This document shows, piece after piece, positions 1 through 5,519 of a stretch of 8,028 bases of DNA (position 1 is its first letter; every line of letters starts with the position of its first letter). Below the pieces are notes generated by a model, which had not been told where the DNA came from, did no database searches, and saw only the letters and a program-made list of their open reading frames with translations. The position numbers and the translations under genes are program-made. Origin of the DNA: Chloroflexota bacterium. GTDB lineage: Bacteria > Chloroflexota > Anaerolineae > B4-G1 > SLSP01. The DNA is taken from contig JAKJAB010000148.1 in NCBI GenBank assembly GCA_022707725.1, forward strand, positions 1 through 8,028. Reading direction: 5' to 3'.

Positions 1-2
1 AG

Positions 3-722
3 TTGTGGGCCAAAGTGCAACAACAGCCCCTCGCTGGTCAGTTGACGGTGCGCATAGCTCGGAACCAACAGCAAGCAGCGCGTGAGGCGACCGTCTCAGT
101 ACGCTTCGCGCCGGTCCAACTCCAACCCCCTTGGCGACCCAATGGAGAAAAGTTACCCGAAGTCACCTTGCATGCTATCCTCGTACGCGAAGACCATCCG
201 CCCGACGATGTCGATGAACCGATCGAGTGGTTACTTCTGATTAACCTCCCGGTCGCCGACTTTGCCACGGCTGTGCAGGTGATTCAGTGGTACTGCGCGC
301 GCTGGCAGATCGAGGTCTATCACAAAATCATCAAATCAGGTTGTCGGGTCGAGGATTGTCGCCTGCAAACCGCCGAGCGCCTCTACAGTTACATTGCGCT
401 GATGTGCGTTATCGCTTGGCGTTTGCACTGGCTCACCTATATCAACCGCGTGGAGCCTGACTTGCCCTGCACCGTAGCGCTGTCCACCGTGGAATGGCAA
501 GCCCTCTATATGCGGACGCACAACACTACCGTGCTGCCTGATGCTCCGCCTTCGGTGCGCCAGGCCGTTCGCTGGATTGCGCAACTCGGTGGTTTCCTCG
601 CCCGCAAGCGCGATGGCGAACCTGGCATCACGGTCATCTGGCGCGGTTGGCAACGCTTACAGGATATTGCAGCTACTTGGCATCTTGTTAAAGATCAACC
701 CCCACTTGTGGGTAATAGATAG
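3..722 (+). CDS. IS4-family transposase, C-terminal part (cut by window edge)
   Basis: DDE transposase that cuts and re-joins the ends of its own insertion sequence. The frame is open through the left edge, so the N-terminus with the first catalytic Asp is not visible. Within the 239 visible residues the YREK signature Y-x2-R-x3-E-x6-K is complete at Y97, R100, E104 and K111, and is followed by GCRVEDCRLQ, very close to the same stretch of Tn5 transposase. E104 is the expected catalytic Glu. The C-terminal block GGFLARKRDGEPG followed by VIWRGWQRLQDIA is typical of IS4-family proteins. The stop codon (720-722) overlaps the terminal inverted repeat, so the protein ends exactly with the element. 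No internal stop or frameshift is seen, so the element may still be active. Confidence 0.88.
   Translation: MWAKVQQQPLAGQLTVRIARNQQQAAREATVSVRFAPVQLQPPWRPNGEKLPEVTLHAILVREDHPPDDVDEPIEWLLLINLPVADFATAVQVIQWYCARWQIEVYHKIIKSGCRVEDCRLQTAERLYSYIALMCVIAWRLHWLTYINRVEPDLPCTVALSTVEWQALYMRTHNTTVLPDAPPSVRQAVRWIAQLGGFLARKRDGEPGITVIWRGWQRLQDIAATWHLVKDQPPLVGNR
704..722. repeat. Right terminal inverted repeat of the IS4-family element
   Basis: ACTTGTGGGTAATAGATAG matches the inward-to-outward reading of the IS50 outside end (ACTTGTGTATAAGAGTCAG, from memory) at 14 of 19 positions, including the leading ACTTGTG. It includes the transposase stop codon. It is also part of a small palindrome, CCCAC-TT-GTGGG, at 702-713. 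The matching left repeat is outside the window. Confidence 0.7.
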
Positions 723-778
723 CCTCTTTGATAGTTGCGGCGCAACTGGGCCGTGAGCCGGCGATAGCCATACGTTGG
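723..778 (-). pseudogene. Fragment of an IS3-family orfB transposase
   Basis: Minus-strand translation reads PTYGYRRLTAQLRRNYQRG, the HTH_21-type motif near the N-terminus of IS3-family OrfB proteins. The intact OrfB at the right of this window has RYGYRRITAQLRR at the equivalent place. The fragment stops at the end of the IS4-family element, as if that element had inserted into it. A TAG lies in frame directly upstream (779-781) and no convincing OrfB sequence can be followed beyond it, so it is a relic. Up to about 900 the minus strand may hold more decayed sequence from the same element, but I cannot show it. Confidence 0.6.
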
Positions 779-905
779 CTAGGGCGTATCTTTGACCAGG
801 AACGCTTTCTTCTCCAAGGCGTTCGGCGTGCCCGTCCACGAGGCCGGCGGGGTGTTGCAGGTGTGCTGAATTGTTGGGCCGCGTACTATTTCGAACAACG
901 TCTTT

Positions 906-934
906 TTGTCCCTTATCGGATTTGGGGTTATACT
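906..934 (+). promoter_or_regulatory. Candidate sigma-70-type promoter for the SEC-C/nuclease operon
   Basis: A -35 box TTGTCC (906-911) and a -10 box TATACT (929-934) are separated by exactly 17 bases. They match the TTGACA and TATAAT consensus at 4/6 and 5/6. Transcription would begin near 941, about 70 bases before the first ORF of the operon. This is the best promoter-like match I saw by eye in the 290-base gap between the IS end (722) and 1012; the gap otherwise holds only the orfB scrap. Experimental support is absent. Confidence 0.4.
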
Positions 935-1011
935 GGGGACCAGAATTGTCTATTGAGCGATATCAATGATGACAACAACTTTCGCAGCGATGAAGGATTG
1001 GAGAGTGGGCT

Positions 1012-1131
1012 ATGGCCGGGATCGACAACGAAATCGTAGGGCCGGCGCGGACTGCGGCTAAAGTGGAAATCCTCGCCAAGATGCCGGCGCGGCTGGGGAT
1101 GATCAAGAATATTTTCGGAGGATACCGATGA
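1012..1131 (+). CDS. Small 39-residue hypothetical protein, first gene of the operon
   Basis: Short ORF beginning MAGIDNEIVGPARTAAKVE and ending KNIFGGYR. A purine-rich GGAGAG (1000-1005) lies 6 bases before the ATG. Its TGA overlaps the ATG of the next gene as ATGA, a classic translational-coupling arrangement. The ribosome binding site of the next gene (GGAGG, 1117-1121) lies inside its last codons. The sequence is hydrophilic with a mixed charged helix-like middle and has no signal peptide, Cys motif or membrane segment. I do not recognise a family. It could be a small partner of the downstream proteins or merely a leader ORF that delivers ribosomes to 1128. Confidence 0.5.
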   Translation: MAGIDNEIVGPARTAAKVEILAKMPARLGMIKNIFGGYR

Positions 1132-1796
1132 GCATGTTCAAGACGCCGGAAACGTACAAAGGCCCGATTGACCCTGATGGCGGCTTTCTCTGCTTCGTCA
1201 CTTGCTGGCGACCGCGGGCGGGCGAGGATGATGCTGATACGCCGGGCGAAAAGCTGCAAATGTCGAGCTACATCCCGGTCGCGCCCGATCACGTGTGCTT
1301 GTGCGGCAGCGGCAAAACGTTCGGGGCGTGCTGCCAGCCCAAACGTTTGTGGTATCCGGTGTGTCCCAATCCCGGCATCCCCGGCGAGGTCGGCTACAGC
1401 TTGCTGAAAGTGCAGTCGGCCACCTTTACCAACGTGGACGGGGCGTCCGTGCGCGCTGCGCTTATGGACGACCTGCGTTTGCACTGCGCGGAAGACACGC
1501 TGGAGCGCGCCTTCTGGATTTACGAAGGCGCCCCGTTCATCCAGACGCCGCATGGCATCATGTGCTTTGGCGACATCGAACTGCAACACAATCACACCCT
1601 GCATATCACCGCCTTGAGCGCCCTGCGGATGCGCATCCTGCTGGAACTTCTGCGCGAAGACTGCGGCGATTTGGGGCGTCCGAAGATGAAATATGATCCC
1701 GTCCAGGTCATTGACAAGCGCACGGGCAAGAGCGTCACCCTGCAACAGGAGGCCCCGGCGTCCCCAGCGGCGCGCGGGCGGCGGCGAAAGCGGTAA
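1128..1796 (+). CDS. SEC-C motif-containing hypothetical protein
   Basis: 222-residue soluble protein with a SEC-C-type zinc motif in its first third: C57-x-C59-GSGK-x4-C68-C69, in the C-x-C-x8-C-C spacing. This motif binds zinc at the SecA C-terminus and is found in many unrelated proteins as a binding module. The rest (residues 80-190) matches no family I recognise. It includes a His-rich strand ELQHNHTLHI and a Leu-rich helix near residues 165-180. The C-terminus is strongly basic (ARGRRRKR), suggesting nucleic-acid contact. The ATG at 1128 is preceded by GGAGG with a 6-base gap and overlaps the upstream stop, which supports this start. The next gene follows 12 bases later. The long antisense ORF across this region is a codon-use shadow. 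Function unknown. Confidence 0.85.
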   Translation: MSMFKTPETYKGPIDPDGGFLCFVTCWRPRAGEDDADTPGEKLQMSSYIPVAPDHVCLCGSGKTFGACCQPKRLWYPVCPNPGIPGEVGYSLLKVQSATFTNVDGASVRAALMDDLRLHCAEDTLERAFWIYEGAPFIQTPHGIMCFGDIELQHNHTLHITALSALRMRILLELLREDCGDLGRPKMKYDPVQVIDKRTGKSVTLQQEAPASPAARGRRRKR

Positions 1797-1808
1797 GGAG
1801 AACGAACG

Positions 1809-2381
1809 ATGTACCTGATCCCATTTTTTATGGTTGAACCCGAACTGGCCGAACGAGAAACGCGCTCGATCATGATTCTCGAGCGGCAAAACGGCATTCC
1901 ACCGGGCAATTACGGCCTGCTGGAATTCTATTGTCCCGATCCGGCGTGCGATTGTCGCCGTGTGATGCTCAATGTAGCCGAAGAACGGCATCCAACACGT
2001 TTCCTGGCCGTTATCAGCTATGGCTTTGATCGCGATGACCCGGAAGCCGGGCCGTTCCTTGATCCACTCAATGAGCAAAGTCGTTATGCGCCGGCACTGT
2101 TGAAGCTGGTGTCCGAGGTCGTGCTGTCTGATCGTCGTTATCTGGCGCGCCTGGAACGGCACTATCACATCGTCAAAAAGGCGGCGGCCAATCGCAAACA
2201 CCCGGCGTATCAAGAGCTGCACGAGGCCATCGGCAGTGCGCCAGAAGCCTTGCTTGAGTCCCTGCGTGCCATTGATAGTGGGGACGATCTCCGCAGTCTG
2301 AGCGCGCCGCCGGTAGGCCGCAACGAACCGTGTCCTTGTGGGAGCGGCAGGAAATACAAGCAGTGTTGTGGGCGACGATGA
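1809..2381 (+). CDS. SEC-C domain protein with a second Cys cluster
   Basis: 190-residue soluble protein ending in a textbook SEC-C motif: NEPCPCGSGRKYKQCC, with C175, C177, C186 and C187 as likely zinc ligands. A separate cluster, C42-x4-C47-x-C49 (YCPDPACDCRR), may be a second metal site or part of a knuckle. The middle (residues 90-165) appears helical and charged. The ATG is preceded by GGAG (1797-1800), which directly follows the upstream TAA, so the two SEC-C genes are tightly linked. The next gene starts 2 bases after the stop. Proteins of this layout are usually annotated only as SEC-C metal-binding domain proteins. A role as adaptor for a nucleic-acid enzyme, such as the nuclease-like protein encoded next, is inference from context. 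Confidence 0.88.
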   Translation: MYLIPFFMVEPELAERETRSIMILERQNGIPPGNYGLLEFYCPDPACDCRRVMLNVAEERHPTRFLAVISYGFDRDDPEAGPFLDPLNEQSRYAPALLKLVSEVVLSDRRYLARLERHYHIVKKAAANRKHPAYQELHEAIGSAPEALLESLRAIDSGDDLRSLSAPPVGRNEPCPCGSGRKYKQCCGRR

Positions 2382-2382
2382 G

Positions 2383-3018
2383 ATGAACAGGACAAACAAG
2401 GAACGTATCCTCGATTACCTTTGGTCGATCTCACCCGATTGGGCAACCAACGACCAGATTCGAGACGCGACCGGCATCAAATCTCACCAACAGGTCTATA
2501 TGCTCACCCAAGAGTTAAGGGGAAGGCGATTGATCCAGGGTGAACAGTGTAGAAAAAAGTGGATTTTCCGGGCCGATGAATCGCCCGCTGTTCATCTGAC
2601 GTCACCGGGACCGGCATCGATGCGCGAGATATTCGGCACAACTGAAGAACAACTCTCACCACGGGCGTTTGAGGATTTGGCCCGGTCGGCGATGAGCGCG
2701 CATTTCGGCGTTCCGCTCGTAATGGGACAAGTCCCAGGTGTACCGAAAGCATTTGACCTGGTCTCGCCGGATGGCAGCGTCGTTGGCGATGCCAAGTATT
2801 TCACTTTGGTGCAGGGACACCGTCTCCCACCGGCGAAGTTCTCTGTCATTGCCGAACACGTGTGGCTCTTGGAGAAAACGAGGGCGTCGACCAGGTTCTT
2901 GGTCTTCGGCAACCAACGCGAAGTGCCGCAGCTCTGGTTGAAACGCTACGGTAGTCTCGTTTCGGCGGTTGACTTCTACTTTCTCACTGAGGATGGAGAT
3001 TTGGAATTGTTGACATAG
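2383..3018 (+). CDS. Winged-helix plus PD-(D/E)XK nuclease-like protein
   Basis: 211-residue protein. Residues 1-65 look like a winged helix-turn-helix (KERILDYLWSISPDWATNDQ then IRDATGI... and a basic wing RGRRLIQGEQCRKKW). Residues 90-200 fit a restriction-endonuclease fold: helix with E97 (AFEDLARSAM), then D125 in AFDLVSPDG, then G135-D136-A137-K138, giving the E...D-x10-D-x-K pattern of the PD-(D/E)XK superfamily. Later strands (RFLVFGN, VDFYFLTEDG) are compatible with the fold. It may bind and cut DNA. I chose the ATG at 2383, two bases after the upstream stop; an in-frame start at 2338 would overlap the SEC-C motif of the upstream gene. Assignment is by motif, not by a known close relative; a non-catalytic Holliday-type or Mrr-like protein remains possible. 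Confidence 0.72.
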   Translation: MNRTNKERILDYLWSISPDWATNDQIRDATGIKSHQQVYMLTQELRGRRLIQGEQCRKKWIFRADESPAVHLTSPGPASMREIFGTTEEQLSPRAFEDLARSAMSAHFGVPLVMGQVPGVPKAFDLVSPDGSVVGDAKYFTLVQGHRLPPAKFSVIAEHVWLLEKTRASTRFLVFGNQREVPQLWLKRYGSLVSAVDFYFLTEDGDLELLT

Positions 3019-3058
3019 ACTTGTTTTAGTTGTGAAGCCCTCACCTTAGGTTTTGTCA

Positions 3059-3634
3059 TTATCCTGTCTCCACCGCCCGTCCCGCCGCATTTACCGGATC
3101 CGAGTAGAAAATAATCTGCACCTTATCCAACACGTCGCTCGGCACGTCCGCAATATCCCGCTTGTTCTCGGCGGGAAGCAGCACCTTCTTTGCGCCGCTA
3201 TCCATTGCCAACTGTAGCCGTTCCGTCAGCGAGCCGACCTTGAGCAGGCCGCCGCGAATGCTCATCTCGCCCAGCACAACCAGCGATTCAAGCGCGGGTC
3301 TCCCCAACAGTGCGCTGACCATCGCAATGAAGAACGCCACGCCAGTCTCGCTGCCCTCTTTGGATTGCATCAGGTTCACCAGTTGGACGTGCAGGTTGTA
3401 GTCGGTGGGGTCTTTGCCGAGGCCCAGGGTGTGCGTTTGCGAGTGCAGGTAGGTGTGCGCGGTGTGGATGGCGTCGCGGATAGCGCGGGAAGGCGCACCA
3501 GTGGCGCGCAGTTTGCCGCTGCCTTTGGCAACTTGCGCTTCCACGCGGAAGATGGCGAGCCGTCCGTCCTCCTGGTCGCTGCCGATGGTGAAGACGACGC
3601 CAGGGTCGAGTTTGGCCGGCGGAATTGGCCCGCC
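3059..3634 (-). pseudogene. brxL: brxL, 3' part: Lon-like C-terminal domain of a BREX protein
   Basis: 191 residues closely resembling the C-terminal Lon-like domain of BrxL, an AAA+/Lon-related component of BREX phage-defence systems. Diagnostic blocks are DYNLHVQLVNLMQSKEGSET, LVVLGEMSIRGG, ERLQLAMDSGAKKVLLPAEN and FYSDPVNAA near the end. The frame is open back to a TGA at 3635-3637, so the entire AAA+ half with Walker motifs is missing. A GTG at 3544 is the first start available but would leave only 161 residues. Aligned by eye with E. coli Lon, the Ser679 site is Glu (KEGSETG against KDGPSAG) and the Lys722 site is Arg, so peptidase activity is not expected. Upstream lies a broken IS3 transposase in the same direction. 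I treat it as a gene remnant, though a short domain-only product cannot be excluded. Confidence 0.78.
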
Positions 3635-4160
3635 TCAGATAGATGTGCCTCGGATGCAGTATCGGTCGGCGCGTACTGGTACACCGTAAATGGTTCCGCC
3701 GCCGTGCGTCCCGTATAGACATCCATCGGGTAAGCGTAAGCCAAAGCTTGATGGGGCGTTCGTGATTATACAAATAAACCCCCTCCGTGGTCGCCTGCCG
3801 CGCCTGAGCTTCATCCACAAAGGCGAATGCCAACCCATACGCCTGTTTCAAAATGCCTATCACCCGCTCGGCGTAGGCGTTGTCATACGAATTGTCTACC
3901 TCGCCCGTACTGGCGACGAGGCCGTGCGCGCCGAGCCAGTTCTGATAATCGTGACTGGTGTATTGCACGCCGTGATCGCTGTGATGGATGAGGCCGCGCA
4001 ACGCGCTGTTCGTGTGCTGGTGCGCCTGTTGAAGCGCCGCCAGTGCGTGCTGTGCTTCCAGGGTGGGTGCTAACACCGCTCCCAGAATAGCGCGACTGAA
4101 CAAGTCCATTACGATAAACAGATACACAAAGCGCCCATTTTGCAGTTGCAGAACAGTAAA
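3635..4160 (-). pseudogene. IS3-family orfB transposase remnant, C-terminal half, frameshifted
   Basis: Minus-strand reading from about 4160 gives TVLQLQNGRFVYLFIVMDLF, the start of the integrase core. It continues with HHSDHGVQYTSHDY (second Asp) and SYDNAYAERVIGILKQAYGL (Glu), both typical of IS3 OrfB. The first catalytic Asp, expected just before the FTV, is missing: the sequence there belongs to the neighbouring methyltransferase fragment. The frame breaks at a four-C run (3753-3756). Before it the frame reads YNHERP, after it HQALAYAYPMDVYTG continues one base out of frame, so a single base has been lost. Both lesions make it dead. The OrfB N-terminus, orfA and the left inverted repeat are absent. 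The boundary with brxL is somewhere near 3635-3700; I found no clear terminal repeat there. Confidence 0.78.
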
Positions 4161-4540
4161 TCGTCGTCCGAGTCGCAGAGATAGGCGATGAGGTCGGCGT
4201 TGACCTGGCGGCAGGCTTCCTGGATTGCGGCGGGCAGCGCGTCATCGGCGGCGCGGGCCTCGCGGGGGTGCGCGTCGCGGTAATCGCGGTGCGCCTGGCT
4301 GCGCCCGCTGTAAATCTCGCGCGTGGTGATAATCTCCGGGATGATGCCGCGCACCTTCAGGCATTTGAGGCCGACGAGCCGGTTGAGCAGCGTGAAGGCG
4401 GCCTCGCGGACGTAATCCGCGCTGGCCTGCGGCAACGTGCGCCCCTCCTGCGTCCCCCGCCGGATCACCGTGACGATGCGCCGCCAGGTTTCGCGCTCGG
4501 CGACGTCCGCCGTTTGGTAACAGGTAGCAGGGAGCCGGTA
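4161..4540 (-). pseudogene. PglX-like (BREX) DNA methyltransferase, N-terminal fragment
   Basis: The frame ADVAERETWRRIV... followed by ADYVREAAFTLLNRLVGLKC and QEACRQVNADLIAYL resembles the N-terminal helical region of large PglX-like adenine methyltransferases. These commonly carry a block of the form YVREAAFTxLNRLVALK before the methylase motifs. Only about 125 residues remain, while family members are around 1,000 residues or more. No S-adenosylmethionine-binding or NPPY motif is present. The fragment ends abruptly where the IS3 remnant begins (about 4160). It also lacks a good start: the frame is open to the AbiEii stop codon at 4541-4543, the only start codon is GTG at 4468 inside the conserved part, and heptamer-like repeats lie where the 5' end should be. 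The alternative is another Eco57I/type IIG-like methylase. Confidence 0.55.
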
Positions 4541-4564
4541 TCAATGGCCTTGCTGCCTGCTACC
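4523..4564. repeat. Inverted repeat built from heptamer-like units, over the AbiEii stop codon
   Basis: GGTAGCAGG (4523-4531) and CCTGCTACC (4556-4564) are perfect 9-base inverted copies separated by 24 bases. The arms extend into further heptamer-like units: GGTAACA (4516-4522) on the left and CTTGCTG (4549-4555) on the right. The structure spans the end of the AbiEii gene (stop 4541-4543) and the broken 5' end of the PglX fragment. It could fold in RNA as a hairpin, but there is no U-tract, so I do not call it an intrinsic terminator. Confidence 0.5.
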
Positions 4565-5221
4565 GGCATTGAACCAGGTTTCTCCCAAACGGCGCGTTTC
4601 GGCGATACAGAACGATTTTACCGTTTCCCAAGTCACCGGTTGCAAAAGTGTCGGGTCAGCTTGCTGTTCAGCGATATCGAAATCAACTAACGCGGTCAAG
4701 ACGCGCATCCCGAAGCCGCGTGCGTGAGCGTATTTTTCTTCACTGCACCCAAAGAGCCTGTCCAAGCTGACATGTGTGGCGATAAAGTAAAGGTCGTAGA
4801 AATCCTTGCGTGTTCCGCGTCCCGCTATCGCATCCAACTTCATCAGGCCAATGTCTGTCAAGCCGGCGATGCGGAGGCCTTCCACCTCTGCAACGGGATC
4901 AAGGAGCGGATAGTTATAACTGAAAAAGCTCATCGGCAAGTCGTCAACGGTCAATACCAGTCCCAACACCGAGTCCTGAAGAAGGTCAACCGTATGCTCG
5001 CGCCTCAACGTATCGAGAATTTGATAGCGCATATCGTCGTCCAGCGTTTCGATATAGGCAAACAGATCCAGGTCTTGGGAAATACGATGCCCCATACGGA
5101 GCGCCAAAGCCGTTCCACCCGCCAGATAGAAATGCTGAATGTGCGGCAACCGCGTCACTACGCTCCACAACGCGCGAGTTTGGGTGGTGACTGCCTCCCA
5201 ATGGGGAGTCAATGTTTCCAT
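4541..5221 (-). CDS. AbiEii/AbiGii-type nucleotidyltransferase toxin
   Basis: 226-residue protein of the AbiEii-type nucleotidyltransferase (DUF1814) family. Members form the toxin half of type IV toxin-antitoxin pairs and cause abortive phage infection; several transfer nucleotides to RNA targets. The polymerase-beta-like core is visible: FYLAGGTALALRMGHRISQD followed by LDLF gives the GG-T motif (35-37) and the S48-x-D50-x-D52 metal-binding pair. The family block K129LDAIAGRGTRKDFYDLYFI carries the conserved Lys and the RKDFYDLYF helix. The ATG at 5221 is preferred: the frame is open to 5359, but the extension is Ala/Arg-rich and simply overlaps the upstream gene. The start overlaps the upstream gene's stop by 13 bases, as expected for a coupled antitoxin-toxin pair. 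All core motifs are present, so it is probably functional. Confidence 0.85.
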   Translation of the reverse strand: METLTPHWEAVTTQTRALWSVVTRLPHIQHFYLAGGTALALRMGHRISQDLDLFAYIETLDDDMRYQILDTLRREHTVDLLQDSVLGLVLTVDDLPMSFFSYNYPLLDPVAEVEGLRIAGLTDIGLMKLDAIAGRGTRKDFYDLYFIATHVSLDRLFGCSEEKYAHARGFGMRVLTALVDFDIAEQQADPTLLQPVTWETVKSFCIAETRRLGETWFNAGSRQQGH

Positions 5222-5493
5222 ATCCGCTCTCCTATTGCTGCGTCTTGCAAATTGAAGAAAGCGCGCCAATACTTGAAACGTCGCTGCGGGAGACAGCGCC
5301 AGCCGGCCTGCTGCACCCACGCCGCCAGGCGTTGCGCCCCATAACGCGCGAACAGCCAACGTAGTTCTGGCGCTTCCCCCCAGGCCAACGTTCGCTCGAT
5401 CACGAGAAAAGCATCGCGTTCAGGGTCTAAATCCTCGAAGACATATTCCTGAAAATATGGCCGCAGGGTTATAGGAATCTCCGCGATTGTCAT
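5209..5493 (-). CDS. DUF6922-type protein, putative antitoxin of the AbiEii partner
   Basis: 94-residue soluble protein with the pattern LRPYFQEYVFEDLDPERDAF, LVIERTLAWGE, LRWLFARYG and RFKYWRAFFN. This resembles small DUF6922-type proteins commonly encoded immediately before AbiEii-type nucleotidyltransferases. It sits where AbiEi would sit but lacks a recognisable AbiEi winged helix, so an antitoxin role rests on context. I chose the ATG at 5493 because GGAG lies 6 bases upstream (5500-5503); the GTG at 5523 has no good site and would overlap the upstream gene's stop. The upstream HEAT-like gene ends 26 bases before this start, so the three genes are probably co-transcribed. Confidence 0.72.
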   Translation of the reverse strand: MTIAEIPITLRPYFQEYVFEDLDPERDAFLVIERTLAWGEAPELRWLFARYGAQRLAAWVQQAGWRCLPQRRFKYWRAFFNLQDAAIGERIWKH

Positions 5494-5519
5494 CGTTTTC
5501 TCCACTCGATACGAATTTG

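Larger units (their letters stand above)
1..722 (+). mobile_element. IS4-family (IS50/Tn5-like) insertion sequence, right-hand part
   Basis: The element enters from the left edge and ends at about 722. It contains the 3' part of a transposase with the IS4-family YREK signature and closes with a 19-bp terminal inverted repeat (704-722) that resembles the IS50 outside end. The left end lies outside the window. IS50-group elements usually make 9-bp target duplications, so bases 723-731 are the expected right-hand copy; this cannot be checked here because the left flank is missing. Confidence 0.8.

Noticed and set aside
728..1039. A 103-codon plus-strand frame in the gap after the IS4-family element.
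   Set aside because: No ribosome site or domain. It overlaps the orfB relic and the candidate promoter, and its sequence is Arg/Gly-rich shadow-like.
2338..2382. An earlier start for the winged-helix/nuclease-like protein.
   Set aside because: It would overlap the SEC-C motif of the preceding gene in another frame. The ATG two bases after that gene's stop gives a normal winged-helix N-terminus.
963..2399. A 478-codon antisense open frame covering both SEC-C genes.
   Set aside because: The plus-strand frames carry SEC-C motifs, ribosome sites and tight operon spacing. The antisense protein has no recognisable domain and is a by-product of GC-rich codon use.
3032..3044. Possible bidirectional terminator between the convergent genes ending at 3018 and 3059.
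   Set aside because: The stem is only 4 bp (GTGA/TCAC) around a 5-base loop, with no clean U-tract on either side.
4268..4690. A 140-codon plus-strand frame over the PglX fragment and the AbiEii end.
   Set aside because: It lies antisense to recognisable protein sequence on the minus strand and has no domain of its own.
5222..5359. N-terminal extension of the AbiEii-type protein upstream of 5221.
   Set aside because: It would add 46 Ala/Arg-rich residues that simply overlap the DUF6922 gene. The family normally starts close to the position chosen.
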